Shown here: positions 25,233 to 35,092 of the stretch, piece after piece
Layout: the number at the start of each line of letters is the position of its first letter
Position numbering within the stretch: the first letter of the stretch is position 1
Source of the DNA: Bacteroidales bacterium
GTDB taxonomy: Bacteria; Bacteroidota; Bacteroidia; Bacteroidales; Tenuifilaceae
Length of the DNA: 64,000 nt
NCBI GenBank assembly: GCA_018056955.1
Contig: JAGPEQ010000001.1
Coordinates: 63,773 to 127,772 of the forward strand
Reading direction: 5' to 3'
Made by a program: the position numbers and the translations under genes
Notes under the pieces: generated by a model
Told to the model about the DNA's origin: nothing
The model's input: only the letters and a program-made list of their open reading frames with translations
Databases searched by the model: none

Positions 25233-26168
25233 ATGGAAAAGGGATTGGTGTTAAAGAGTACCGGAAGCCATTACAGGGTTCGATTGGATGATGGCCGCGT
25301 GGTTGAGTGTGTACCACGCGGTAAGCTTAGGCTTAACGAGATAAAAACAACCAATCCTATTACTGTTGGCGACTGGGTAAGCGTTGAGCTTAACCCCAAC
25401 GGGGTAGGTTTAATAACCGCCATCCAAGAGCGAAAAAATTATATTATTCGTAAGGCCACAAACCTATCACGCGAGGCTCACATCATTGCTGCTAATATCG
25501 ATCAGGCTTTACTGGTGGTTACAATTACTCAGCCCGAAACCCAACTGGCATTTATTGATCGTTACCTGGTTACCGCTGAAGCTTACCGCATTCCTACTGT
25601 TATTGTCTTCAATAAAATCGACTTAGTTGATTCAGCCATTCAACCCGTGCTCGATAGCTACATCTCAATATACGAACCCATTGGATATAAGTGCCTAAAA
25701 GTTTCTGCCAAAACAGGTCAAAATCTCGATTTACTTAAACAAATACTTCAAGGAAGGGTAAGCTTGCTATCCGGAAATTCAGGGGTAGGTAAATCTACGT
25801 TAATTAACCTCATTGAGCCCGGTTTGAATCTTAAAACCGCTGAAATTTCAAATGCTCACCTTAAGGGTAGGCATACTACAACCTTTAGCGAAATTTTTGA
25901 GCTAAGCTTTGGTGGATTTATTATTGATACACCGGGAATTAAGAGTTTTGGTTTGGTTGACATTGAAAAGGATGAGCTATACCATTTCTTCCCTGAGATA
26001 TTTAAGCTATCCGACAAATGTAAGTACTACAATTGCACCCATATCCATGAGCCCGGTTGTGCTGTTATTGAGGCTGTTGACAAGAGCGAAATTGCACCAT
26101 CGCGCTACCTGAGCTACTTGAGCATATACGACGATGAAAACGAAAAATATCGACCCAAATTAAAGTAA
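25233..26168 (+). CDS. rsgA: Ribosome small-subunit biogenesis GTPase
   Basis: RsgA is a circularly permuted GTPase that helps late 30S assembly. The domain order shows this: an N-terminal OB fold, then the G4 motif NKIDL, then the P-loop GNSGVGKSTLIN, then DTPG (G3). A zinc site follows (CKYYNCTHIHEPGCAV). The 311-residue length is normal. It is preceded closely by yitT. Confidence 0.96.
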   Translation: MEKGLVLKSTGSHYRVRLDDGRVVECVPRGKLRLNEIKTTNPITVGDWVSVELNPNGVGLITAIQERKNYIIRKATNLSREAHIIAANIDQALLVVTITQPETQLAFIDRYLVTAEAYRIPTVIVFNKIDLVDSAIQPVLDSYISIYEPIGYKCLKVSAKTGQNLDLLKQILQGRVSLLSGNSGVGKSTLINLIEPGLNLKTAEISNAHLKGRHTTTFSEIFELSFGGFIIDTPGIKSFGLVDIEKDELYHFFPEIFKLSDKCKYYNCTHIHEPGCAVIEAVDKSEIAPSRYLSYLSIYDDENEKYRPKLK

Positions 26169-26211
26169 TAGATCATTAGTATGTTTATTAATAACTTAAA
26201 TCCAATTGCTT

Positions 26212-26979
26212 ATGAAATCGCACGAAATTGACTATAGAATTATTGGTGAGTCCATTCAATTGGTTGAAATTGAGCTTGACCCACATGAAACTGTAATTGC
26301 GGAAGCAGGTGCAATGGTTTACATGGAAAGTGGAATTGATTTTGAAACAAAGCTTGGCGACGGCTCAAATCCCAGTTCAGGGTTTTTAGGGAAACTGCTT
26401 TCGGCTGGAGCACGTGCTATAACCGGTGAATCGATTTTTATGACTCACTTCACTAACCATGGTATTGGCAAAAGGAAAGTTGCTTTTTCCGCACCCTACC
26501 CCGGCACTGTTGTGCCAATCGATTTGTCAAAGGTGGGGGGTAATCTTATAGTCCAAAAGGATGGGTTCCTGTGTGCGGCGCTTGGTACAAGTATTTCGCT
26601 CCATTTCAACCGAAAATTGGGAGCAGGATTGGTAGGTGGCGAAGGCTTTATCCTTCAGCGCCTCAGCGGCGATGGTTTAGCCTTTGTGCATGCCGGTGGA
26701 ACCGTGATTGAAAAGCAGCTCAACAATGAGACCTTACGAATCGATACCGGTTGCATCGTTGCCTTTGAGCCAACAATTGATTTCGACGTTCAAACAAGCG
26801 GAAATCTAAAAAGCATGCTCTTTGGCGGCGAAGGTTTATTCCTTGCCACCCTTTCCGGTTCCGGTAAGGTTTGGTTACAGTCCATGCCTATCAAGAAACT
26901 GGTTCAGGCTCTTGCTCCTTACGGCAGAAATAGAGGAAAAGAAAATAGTTCAATACTTGGCAATCTTTTAGAAGATTAA
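26212..26979 (+). CDS. AIM24/TIGR00266-family protein
   Basis: A beta-rich soluble protein of 255 residues. [26 protein letters not shown]-like [14 protein letters not shown] and [15 protein letters not shown] are typical of the AIM24/TIGR00266 family, whose bacterial role is unclear. I use the ATG at 26212 rather than the TTG two codons earlier. The mnmH gene starts two bases after it. Confidence 0.85.
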   Translation: MKSHEIDYRIIGESIQLVEIELDPHETVIAEAGAMVYMESGIDFETKLGDGSNPSSGFLGKLLSAGARAITGESIFMTHFTNHGIGKRKVAFSAPYPGTVVPIDLSKVGGNLIVQKDGFLCAALGTSISLHFNRKLGAGLVGGEGFILQRLSGDGLAFVHAGGTVIEKQLNNETLRIDTGCIVAFEPTIDFDVQTSGNLKSMLFGGEGLFLATLSGSGKVWLQSMPIKKLVQALAPYGRNRGKENSSILGNLLED

Positions 26980-26981
26980 AA

Positions 26982-28022
26982 ATGGCTTCAACCATTAGTA
27001 TCGATAAATTTATTGATCTATCAGATATTTACCCTGTTGTTGATGTGCGCTCACCTTCGGAATATGCTCGTGGGCATATTCCGGGCGCATTTAATATTCC
27101 CCTTTTTTCCGACGAGGAACGCGCTGCTGTAGGAACTAAATATGTAAGGGAAGGACGACAACAAGCCGTTAGACTGGGACTTGAACTGGTTGCTCCTAAG
27201 CTAAACTGGTTTGTTGATTCATTAAGTTCAATGGTTAACCAAAAAAACATTCTGGTTTACTGCTGGCGTGGTGGAATGCGAAGTGCCAGCATGAGCTGGC
27301 TTTTTGGCTTAGCTGGTTTTAAGCCCTTTACGTTGGAAGGTGGTTATAAGTCATTCAGGCGATACGCACAGGCTGCTTTCGACAAGAAATATAAATTTAT
27401 TGTTCTTGGCGGCATGACTGGCTGCGGTAAAACCGAACTTCTTAAAAAACTCAAGGAAAATGGTGAGCAGGTTGTTGATCTGGAAGGGCTTGCCAACCAC
27501 AAGGGTTCTGCCTTCGGCTGGATAAACCAGCCGCAACAACCCACCACTGAGCACTTTGAAAACCTACTTTTTAATGAGTTACGAAAGTTAAACCCCGCAC
27601 TACCTATCTGGATTGAGGATGAGAGCAAAAGTATTGGTTCAATTTTTATACCCCTATCTATTTATAACCAAATTATTAGTAGCCCAACCATTGTTGTTGA
27701 GACTGACCTAAAAAACAGAATCGACAGGTTGATTAACGACTACACTGCATGCGATAAACAGGACTTAATAAACTCGGTTGTGCGAATACAAAAGCGCCTG
27801 GGGTTAGAAAAGGCAAAACGCTGTATTGAGTATATCGAGTCTGGAAATCTGCGCGATGCTATTGCCATTACGCTGGAATATTACGATAAGACCTATCGTT
27901 ACGGAATTGAGCAAAAGAAAATACCACCAAAGTTTTTAACCTTTGATGGTACAAGCAACGATATGATTGTTAAGCTGACGTCGGTTGGTAAAAGCATTAC
28001 ACACCCAGCGTTCCCGGATTAA
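26982..28022 (+). CDS. mnmH: tRNA 2-selenouridine synthase
   Basis: MnmH (SelU) replaces sulfur by selenium in wobble 2-thiouridine of tRNA, via a geranylated intermediate. An N-terminal rhodanese domain carries the reactive Cys94 in YCWRGGMRS, and a P-loop follows (GGMTGCGKT, residues 143-151). The 346-residue length is typical. It implies a selenophosphate supply (selD) elsewhere. Its 3' end overlaps the convergent stress-protein gene by 26 bases. Confidence 0.93.
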   Translation: MASTISIDKFIDLSDIYPVVDVRSPSEYARGHIPGAFNIPLFSDEERAAVGTKYVREGRQQAVRLGLELVAPKLNWFVDSLSSMVNQKNILVYCWRGGMRSASMSWLFGLAGFKPFTLEGGYKSFRRYAQAAFDKKYKFIVLGGMTGCGKTELLKKLKENGEQVVDLEGLANHKGSAFGWINQPQQPTTEHFENLLFNELRKLNPALPIWIEDESKSIGSIFIPLSIYNQIISSPTIVVETDLKNRIDRLINDYTACDKQDLINSVVRIQKRLGLEKAKRCIEYIESGNLRDAIAITLEYYDKTYRYGIEQKKIPPKFLTFDGTSNDMIVKLTSVGKSITHPAFPD

Positions 28023-28836
28023 TGCAAAGTACTGGGATTTTGGCTTTATTAGCTATTACGTATTGCTCCTGGGCTCCAAAAACAAAATCGGTTAGATCGA
28101 TATTAGGGGTTGTCATCACAATAATCAATTCGGCCTCAATATCGGTTGCCAGGTTAACAATTTCCTCCTGAAAACTTTTACCCTTTGCGGCATTATGAAT
28201 TTCCCAGTCCAGACCATTGGATTCTATATGCATTTTGGCAAAAGATAGGTTATTGTTAATTTTTTTCTGAACGCCTGAATCGAAAGCATTTGGAACAATC
28301 ACATGGATCTTGGAACCAAACAGCTTAGCAAAACGAATTCCCCATTGAATTTTCTCTTTATCCTCATCCCTGAACTCAACGGGCATAACAATATGTGAAA
28401 ATCCCTTTGCCATATCGGGCTCATCCTGAACAACCAAGAAAGGCACCTCGGAGCCTGCTATAACCTTTAGCGCCCAACTTCCAGTGAGCTTTTGTACTCC
28501 TTTAATTCCATGAGTACCCATAATTACCATTTCGGCATTTATTTCACTGGCAAACTCGCTTATGGTATCAAAAATATTGCCCTCTAAAAGGTGAGTTTTA
28601 ACCTCAACACCATACTCATTTACAATTCTTTGCTGATCGTCCTTAAGTTTTTGGCTTGCATCATCTTCGCTAAATTTACTTTTATTAAACAAGCCGCCGG
28701 TTTGAATAACATGGACAAGGTTAATTTCAATGGGTTCCTTAGCAAGCTTCATCAGTTTTATTGCGTGCTTTAATGCATTTTCTGCAACAGGGGTAAAATC
28801 CCAAGGAATTAGATATTTGTTAATATTTTCTGCCAT
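27997..28836 (-). CDS. Universal stress protein (two UspA domains)
   Basis: A tandem UspA protein of 279 residues. The first domain has IPWDFTPVAENALKHAI and ends with VIMGTHGIKGVQKLTGSWAL, the G2xG9xG(S/T) type ATP-binding motif. The second domain (IVMPVEFRDEDKEKIQWGI) is less conserved and lacks a clear ATP loop. It stands alone and is convergent with mnmH. The exact stress is unknown. Confidence 0.9.
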   Translation of the reverse strand: MAENINKYLIPWDFTPVAENALKHAIKLMKLAKEPIEINLVHVIQTGGLFNKSKFSEDDASQKLKDDQQRIVNEYGVEVKTHLLEGNIFDTISEFASEINAEMVIMGTHGIKGVQKLTGSWALKVIAGSEVPFLVVQDEPDMAKGFSHIVMPVEFRDEDKEKIQWGIRFAKLFGSKIHVIVPNAFDSGVQKKINNNLSFAKMHIESNGLDWEIHNAAKGKSFQEEIVNLATDIEAELIIVMTTPNIDLTDFVFGAQEQYVIANKAKIPVLCINPGTLGV

Positions 28837-28916
28837 AGGTTTTACATTTTAGTACTAAAAATTGGGTAGTTAAATTTACAAAATTTTAATTTAAAATCAA
28901 TCCTTTAAACCAATAT

Positions 28917-29891
28917 TCAATTTTTTCGGCCAATTAACCTTGTTAATATTTGATTAAGTACATCTTTTCTGGATTCGCTTACATTAAGCTTATTTATGGC
29001 CTGCGTGGCATTGTCAAAGTATGTATCGATAATGCTTACCATTTCATGCTGAACTTCTGCTTTACTGTAATAATCCATTACCCTGCCAATCTTTAGCTGA
29101 TCAGTCAATGATTTACTGTTGTATAGTTCAATGAAATCGCTTCTTTGTGTTCCCTTTAGCTTTTCCGCAGTAATAATGGTTAACATGGTTTTTTTTGATG
29201 CAACAATGTCGCCACCAATGCGTTTACCAAAAGTACTTGAATCGCCATAACAGTCAAGCAGATCGTCCTGAAGCTGAAAAGCCAACCCCATCGACCTGCC
29301 AAACTCACCAATAAGCTCTACATCATTCCTGCCTGCGCCGCCAATTACTGCACCAATCTGCAGAGCCCCTTTAAGTAATATTGATGTTTTTAGCTCTATC
29401 ATTTTAAGGTACTCATCGCGAGAAACCATGGTGTCTGACTCAAAATCCATATCCATTTGTTGGCCCTCGCATATACCCATGGCAAAAGAGTTAAAAATGT
29501 TAATCACCTCGGGCAAAATCGACTTATCAACCTGAACGAGCAACTTGTAGGCTAGCACTGTCATGGCGTCACCTGAAAGAATTGCAATATTGGGGTTCCA
29601 CTTCTTATGAATAGTTACCAACCCTCTACGCATATCAGCATTATCCATAATATCGTCGTGGACCAAGGTAAAATTATGGAAAAGCTCAACGGCGAGAGCT
29701 GCAGGTAATGCTTGGTCAATATCATCAGAGTAAAGATTACACGCTGCAAGTACAAGGGCTGGGCGAATTCGTTTACCACCCATACTCATTATGTATGCGA
29801 TTGGCTCGTAAAGGTTTCTTGGTTCACCTGTTAAATCAAGCTGCTTAATTGCTGAGTCAACTTTCTGGTTTATTGATTCAAGTGTATACAT
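28917..29891 (-). CDS. Polyprenyl diphosphate synthase (short-chain type)
   Basis: A trans-isoprenyl diphosphate synthase of 324 residues. The two aspartate motifs are intact: HDDIMD (FARM) and QLQDDLLD (SARM); GGKRIRPALVL binds IPP. There is no two-residue insertion in the first motif and Phe lies five residues before it, which fits geranylgeranyl-type short products, but chain length is not certain. It is 12 bp downstream of an RND/MMPL exporter, suggesting a link to lipid synthesis and transport. Confidence 0.9.
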   Translation of the reverse strand: MYTLESINQKVDSAIKQLDLTGEPRNLYEPIAYIMSMGGKRIRPALVLAACNLYSDDIDQALPAALAVELFHNFTLVHDDIMDNADMRRGLVTIHKKWNPNIAILSGDAMTVLAYKLLVQVDKSILPEVINIFNSFAMGICEGQQMDMDFESDTMVSRDEYLKMIELKTSILLKGALQIGAVIGGAGRNDVELIGEFGRSMGLAFQLQDDLLDCYGDSSTFGKRIGGDIVASKKTMLTIITAEKLKGTQRSDFIELYNSKSLTDQLKIGRVMDYYSKAEVQHEMVSIIDTYFDNATQAINKLNVSESRKDVLNQILTRLIGRKN

Positions 29892-29903
29892 TCTGGTTGA
29901 TTT

Positions 29904-32255
29904 TTACTCTTCGTCGTCGAAACCGCTACTCATTTCCATTACAAGTTCTTCCTCCTCAGGTTTTAATGGCTTGGGTTTATCAAATTGACGTAAAACCGAA
30001 GGAAGTACAAATAGGTTTGTAATAACTGCATATAGCAAGGTTATGGCAACTAAAAGCCCAAGAGCTTTTGTACCACCAAACCGTGAAGCAATAAATGAAC
30101 TAAATCCGAAAAGTAATACTATTGATGTATAAATCATGCTAATGCCTGTTTCACGAATTGCATAAAATATTGACTCTTTTATATTGAACTTGGTTAAATA
30201 CAATTCCTGGCGATACTTGGTAAGAAAGTGTATTGAGTTGTCAACAGCAATACCTAAAGCAATACTAAAAACAATAACGGTACTTGGTTTTAGGTTGATA
30301 CCCAGAAAACCCATAGTGGCTGCAGTTAGTATAAGCGGAATAAGATTTATTCCAATGGCAAAAAGTACCATTCTAAACTTACGGAATAGCCAAGCTATGG
30401 CAAGGGCAATAAGTATTATTGCAAAAATTAGGCTCGATGATAAACTATGGACTAAATACTTAATTCCATAGGTAGTAATTAGGCTTGCCCCTGCAATATG
30501 AACATTTGTATGCTCATCATCAAAAACCTGCCTAATATCACTGTTTATGCTGTCAAACAAAATGCTCATTTTTTCAGAACCAATATCGGCCACATTGTAC
30601 ATTATCCTTACATACTGGCCGGTTGAGTCTGTCATTCGGGCATAAACATCACTAACACCGATGCTTCGAGGAACATACGACATTATAAAAGCTCGTTCAA
30701 AGGGTCCGGGTAGCCGGTATTGGCTCTCGTTGCCGTTATAGTAGGCTTGTCGGGCAAATTTTGCTATCTCGGCTATAGAAAAAGGTTTTGAAAGCTCTGG
30801 ATAAGAGCTAAGTTTTTCCTGTAATCTTTCTACTTTTTGGTAAACGGTATAGTTTTGGTAACCATTAGGTTTTCCAGTGTTATATACTATTTCAAGGGGC
30901 ATAATCCCCGTAAAATTTTTTTCAAAAAATTTCAAGTCGCGCTGTACTGGGTGATTTTGGGGGACATCATCAACCATGTAACCGTTAGCCTTCAATAGCG
31001 AAGCACCAATTATGCCAATAATCAAAACAATAACAGTAATGGCAAAAACCCATTTGCGCTTGTAATAGGTGGTTAATACTATACGTGAAACCGCATGTTT
31101 AAAAGTATTTCGATTAAGATGGCTTAAATGTCGAGCCTTGGGTATAGGGCTTATACTAAAGAAGAAAGGTATAACAATTAGTGAGATAACAAAAATACCT
31201 AGTACGTTTAAAAATGCAATCAAACCAAACTCGCGTAAAATTTGTGTTTTAGTGAAGACAAATGTCACAAAACCTAATGCGGTGGTTAAATTGGTTAAAA
31301 ACGTTGCACTGCCAATTCGATATATAACGCGGTAAAGGGCTTTGATTTTATTACGGTGATGGGCTATTTCATGATGGTACTTATTAATTAGGTAGATACA
31401 ATTGGGAACCCCTATCACTATTAACAAAGGGGGCACAACTGCCGTTAGCAACGTTAAATCGTATCCGAAAAGTGTAAGTGAACCTAACGACCATATTACG
31501 GCAGTACCCACTACCACCAAGGAAATAAATAGCACGCGGAATGAGCGGAAAAGCACTAAAAGAATAATTGCAGTAACCAGTGCAGCAAGGCCAACAAATA
31601 GGAACATTTCGTATTTAATCATTTCGGCCACCACTGCTCTTATGTAAGGTAAGCCAGAGTAGTGGAGTGTGTTTCCGGTTCTAGCTTCGTATTCTTGTGA
31701 TGCTTCCTTTACCTGGTTTATGATTTTAATGCGGTCTACCCTGGTCATCTTTTCTCTGTTCAGGGTTATAAGCATTAGGTAGGTGTTGGTTTCAGCATTA
31801 TAAAGCAGCCCCTTATAGAATGGTAAGTTTTTAACCTGATTACTAAGGGAATCCGGACTAATCGTATTAAGGTTATCCAGCAACTTTTTTGCTACGAACT
31901 TCCTGGTAATAGTATCTTTTTCCAGCGTTATAATATCGATAACAGAGAAAACGTTTTCTACACCATCTACTTGCTTGATTTTATTGGACAAATTCTCCCA
32001 AAGCAAAACTCTATCGCTACTAAAAAAGGCTGAATCCGTTACCCCAATAACCATTATATTCTCACCCTTCCCAAAAAGTTTTGCCAGCCTCTCATTTTGG
32101 ATATATATGCTATCGGTTTTTGGAACAAGGGGGATGGGTTTATAGGATAGCCTTACCTTGGTTGCTTTCCATCCCATGAAAAAAGTAAATACCAGTAAAA
32201 TTGATACAAGGATAAACCGTCTCTTAAGAATAAATCGGGCAAGCTTATGAAACAT
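29904..32255 (-). CDS. RND-superfamily (MMPL/HpnN-like) exporter
   Basis: A membrane exporter of about 783 residues with two repeats, each of one helix, a large periplasmic domain and five helices. It lacks the extra length of HAE-type efflux pumps and resembles the MMPL/HpnN group, which moves lipids such as hopanoids or mycolates. Motifs include GVPNCIYLINKYHHE in repeat 1 and ALGIAVDNSIHFLTKYRQE in repeat 2. The ATG at 32255 is preferred over a TTG 21 bases upstream. It pairs with a prenyl synthase gene. Confidence 0.85.
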   Translation of the reverse strand: MFHKLARFILKRRFILVSILLVFTFFMGWKATKVRLSYKPIPLVPKTDSIYIQNERLAKLFGKGENIMVIGVTDSAFFSSDRVLLWENLSNKIKQVDGVENVFSVIDIITLEKDTITRKFVAKKLLDNLNTISPDSLSNQVKNLPFYKGLLYNAETNTYLMLITLNREKMTRVDRIKIINQVKEASQEYEARTGNTLHYSGLPYIRAVVAEMIKYEMFLFVGLAALVTAIILLVLFRSFRVLFISLVVVGTAVIWSLGSLTLFGYDLTLLTAVVPPLLIVIGVPNCIYLINKYHHEIAHHRNKIKALYRVIYRIGSATFLTNLTTALGFVTFVFTKTQILREFGLIAFLNVLGIFVISLIVIPFFFSISPIPKARHLSHLNRNTFKHAVSRIVLTTYYKRKWVFAITVIVLIIGIIGASLLKANGYMVDDVPQNHPVQRDLKFFEKNFTGIMPLEIVYNTGKPNGYQNYTVYQKVERLQEKLSSYPELSKPFSIAEIAKFARQAYYNGNESQYRLPGPFERAFIMSYVPRSIGVSDVYARMTDSTGQYVRIMYNVADIGSEKMSILFDSINSDIRQVFDDEHTNVHIAGASLITTYGIKYLVHSLSSSLIFAIILIALAIAWLFRKFRMVLFAIGINLIPLILTAATMGFLGINLKPSTVIVFSIALGIAVDNSIHFLTKYRQELYLTKFNIKESIFYAIRETGISMIYTSIVLLFGFSSFIASRFGGTKALGLLVAITLLYAVITNLFVLPSVLRQFDKPKPLKPEEEELVMEMSSGFDDEE

Positions 32256-32345
32256 TGCTTTACTATTAGGATTCAATCAGCAATATTAGAAATAATATGG
32301 ATATGTTGTTGCAACTATAGCTAATCAATACATAAAATATTGATT

Positions 32346-32375
32346 TTTGATTTATACTGGTAAAAGTTACCTTTG
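32346..32375 (+). promoter_or_regulatory. Promoter of the Na/Pi symporter gene
   Basis: TTTG (32346-32349) and TACCTTTG (32368-32375) are 18 bp apart, close to consensus. The predicted start lies about 50 bases before the ATG. Confidence 0.65.
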
Positions 32376-32431
32376 CAAAAAATTGGTTGCGATTTTTAAT
32401 TATTTCTAGTTATTTAAACCAAAATATACCA

Positions 32432-34162
32432 ATGAATTACGGACTTCTTGATCTTTTGAACTTAATTGGTTCGCTGGGACTATTCCTTTACGGAATGAAA
32501 ATGATGAGCGAATCGCTCCAAAAGGTAGCAGGCGATAAGATGCGTGCCATCTTGAGTTCCATGACATCCAACAGGTTTATGGGAATCCTAACAGGCTTTC
32601 TTGTAACTGCAGTAATTCAGTCGTCATCAGCTACAACTGTAATGGTTGTTAGCTTTGTTAACGCCGGTTTGCTATCGTTGGTTCAGTCTATTGGCGTTAT
32701 AATGGGTGCAAACATTGGTACAACCATCACGGCATGGCTAATATCGCTTTTGGGTTTCAAGTTTAGCATTATTCTTATAGCAGTACCTTTAATTGGGGTG
32801 GGTTTCCCTCTCCTTTTTTTCCGTAAGCAAAACCTCAAGTTTTGGGGAGAGTTTCTTATTGGCTTCTCGTTGCTTTTTATTGGTTTGGAATTTCTTAAAA
32901 ATTCGGTTCCTCGAGTAGACCAAAACCCTGAGATGTTTGCATTCCTTTCCAATTACACCGATATGGGCCTCTTGTCGGTACTTCTCTTTTTGGGCATTGG
33001 TACGCTTTTAACCATGGTAATTCAATCATCCAGTGCAACCATGGCATTAACGCTAGTTATGTGCAACCAGGGGTGGATTTCATTTGAAATTGCAGCAGCC
33101 ATGGTGCTTGGTGAGAATATTGGAACAACTATCACAGCAAATATTGCCGCAATTATCGGTAACGTTTCAGCCAAACGTGCAGCAAGGGCTCACTTCTTTT
33201 TTAATGTAATTGGAGTAATTTGGATGTTGGCAATTTTCTATCCATTTACTCGAACCATTGCTAATGTTTTAGTTGATATTACAGGTAAATCGCCTTATAC
33301 CGATACAGTTGAAATACCCTTTGCTCTTAGCATTTTCCACTCATCGTTTAATCTGATAAACACCTTCTTACTCGTTTGGTTTACACCTTTGCTCGTTAAA
33401 CTGGTAACATGGCTAACCCCTTCGAAAAAGGAAGAGGACGAAGAGTTTAGGTTGGTTCACATCAATGCCGGGTTAATGACTACAGCCGAGCTCTCATTGG
33501 TGCAAGCGCATAAAGAGGTTATTACTTTTGCCAAGCGCACTCACCGAATGTTTGGTTTTGTTCGTCAACTTTTTAATGAAACCAACGACAAGGAGTTCGA
33601 CAGTATCTATCAGCGAATCGAAAAATACGAAGGAATAAGCGATAGGGTTGAAGTAGAAATTGCCACTTACCTTAATAAGGTTTCAACCTACGAGCTTAGC
33701 GATGAAAGTTCACGTAAACTCCAGGCTTTATTTAGAATAATTAGCGAAATTGAATCGGTTGCCGATAGCAACTTTTCTTTAGCCCGAACCCTAAAACGCA
33801 AGCGTGAACAAAAGGTTTGGTTTAACCAGGAAATGCGCGATAACCTAAACAAAATGTTTGATATGCTCGATGAGGCATATAACATCATGAAGGAGAATCT
33901 TGAAATTAGCCAGCGAAGCGTTTCCATTAACTTAGGCCCAGTTTACGAGGTTGAAAGCAAGATCAACGAGTTCCGTATTTTTCTTAAAGAGGATCATATC
34001 AGAAGCATTGAGGCCAATAAGTACAAGTATCAGGCTGGTGTTATTTATAGCGATTTATTTAACGAAGCCGAAAAAATGGGCGATTACATCATAAATGTTT
34101 CTGAGGCAATTGCTGAAATTGAAAAACCTGTAAAGCATAAATCCTACCCTATCGGCAAATAG
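32432..34162 (+). CDS. Na/Pi cotransporter family protein with PhoU-like domain
   Basis: A NptA/SLC34-type sodium:phosphate symporter of 576 residues. The duplicated signature QSSSAT is seen twice (TAVIQSSSATTVMVV and TMVIQSSSATMALTL), each with a following GANIGTT or GENIGTT. The C-terminal ~200 residues form a PhoU-like helical bundle in the cytoplasm. The start chosen follows a good promoter; an upstream ATG would add 15 residues without support. Confidence 0.93.
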   Translation: MNYGLLDLLNLIGSLGLFLYGMKMMSESLQKVAGDKMRAILSSMTSNRFMGILTGFLVTAVIQSSSATTVMVVSFVNAGLLSLVQSIGVIMGANIGTTITAWLISLLGFKFSIILIAVPLIGVGFPLLFFRKQNLKFWGEFLIGFSLLFIGLEFLKNSVPRVDQNPEMFAFLSNYTDMGLLSVLLFLGIGTLLTMVIQSSSATMALTLVMCNQGWISFEIAAAMVLGENIGTTITANIAAIIGNVSAKRAARAHFFFNVIGVIWMLAIFYPFTRTIANVLVDITGKSPYTDTVEIPFALSIFHSSFNLINTFLLVWFTPLLVKLVTWLTPSKKEEDEEFRLVHINAGLMTTAELSLVQAHKEVITFAKRTHRMFGFVRQLFNETNDKEFDSIYQRIEKYEGISDRVEVEIATYLNKVSTYELSDESSRKLQALFRIISEIESVADSNFSLARTLKRKREQKVWFNQEMRDNLNKMFDMLDEAYNIMKENLEISQRSVSINLGPVYEVESKINEFRIFLKEDHIRSIEANKYKYQAGVIYSDLFNEAEKMGDYIINVSEAIAEIEKPVKHKSYPIGK

Positions 34163-34179
34163 TTTAATTAGCTGATATA

Positions 34180-34206
34180 AAAAAGCGGGATGTAGCCCGC
34201 TTTTTT
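34180..34206. terminator. Bidirectional terminator abutting the atpG stop codon
   Basis: GCGGG (34185-34189) pairs with CCCGC (34196-34200), extended by A/T runs. On the minus strand the atpG stop codon at 34205-34207 merges with the first As of the stem, so the terminator begins with no spacer after the gene. Confidence 0.9.
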
Positions 34207-35083
34207 ACTTACTGCTCAATGCGTTTGCACCCGATACAATTTCAAGAATCTCCTTAGTAATTGCAGCCTGGCGTGCTTTATTGTATTCAAGGAGTAACTG
34301 ATTGTGTAATGCAACAGCATTTTCTGTGGCCTGATGCATGGCTGTCATACGAGCACCGTGTTCGGCTGCAACGCTTTCAAGAATTGCCGAATGGATCTTG
34401 TTCAAAAGAAAGTAAGGCAAAATACGCTCAACCAGAACTTGTGGGTTAGGTTCAATTATTGGTTTAATTTTATTTGTCTTTTTAGCTGTCCTTAAAATAT
34501 TTATTGGAAGTAACTGCTCTGCTACTTGTTGCTGCGATGCAGCACTTTTAAACATATTGTAAATTAGAAAGATTTTATCGGCTGAACCATGCTTAAACTC
34601 GTTAACCAGGGTATTAAAAATATCTTTTGTGTTTTCAATATTAGGTTTATCAAGCATTTTATGGTTTAGCTCAATTACATTATAACCCCTTCGGCTTAGT
34701 GCTTCGTGTCCCTTTTTACCTAAAGTATAGAATGTTACCCTGGCACTTGGGTGTCTAGCCGATATTGACTTATATTGCTCAATTGAGTATTTGATGATAT
34801 TTGAATTGAATGCTCCACACATGCTATTGTTGGAGGTGATAACAATCAAAACGATATTCTTTACTTGTTGCCTTTCGTTTACATAATCGCCACTTAATGA
34901 ACCAATAAATTCAATTGATGATTGTAATATATTGTTTACTTGGTCGTTAAAAGGTCTAAAACGTAACACATTAATTTGCGCCTTTTTGAATTTGGCTGCC
35001 GAAACCATTTTCATTGCACTGGTAATCTTCTTTGTGGAAGCTACCGATGCTATTCTGGTTCGTATTTCTTTCAAATTGGCCAT
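34205..35083 (-). CDS. atpG: ATP synthase F1 gamma subunit
   Basis: The central rotor shaft of F1, 292 residues. Conserved ends are visible: N-terminal MANLKEIRTRIASVASTKKI and ITSAMKMVSAAK, and C-terminal ARMTAMHQATENA plus a helix rich in conserved Arg/Gln (NKARQAAITKEILEIVSGA). It is the last gene of the atpBEFHAG run and ends in a terminator. Confidence 0.96.
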   Translation of the reverse strand: MANLKEIRTRIASVASTKKITSAMKMVSAAKFKKAQINVLRFRPFNDQVNNILQSSIEFIGSLSGDYVNERQQVKNIVLIVITSNNSMCGAFNSNIIKYSIEQYKSISARHPSARVTFYTLGKKGHEALSRRGYNVIELNHKMLDKPNIENTKDIFNTLVNEFKHGSADKIFLIYNMFKSAASQQQVAEQLLPINILRTAKKTNKIKPIIEPNPQVLVERILPYFLLNKIHSAILESVAAEHGARMTAMHQATENAVALHNQLLLEYNKARQAAITKEILEIVSGANALSSK

Positions 35084-35092
35084 CCCAGAAAT

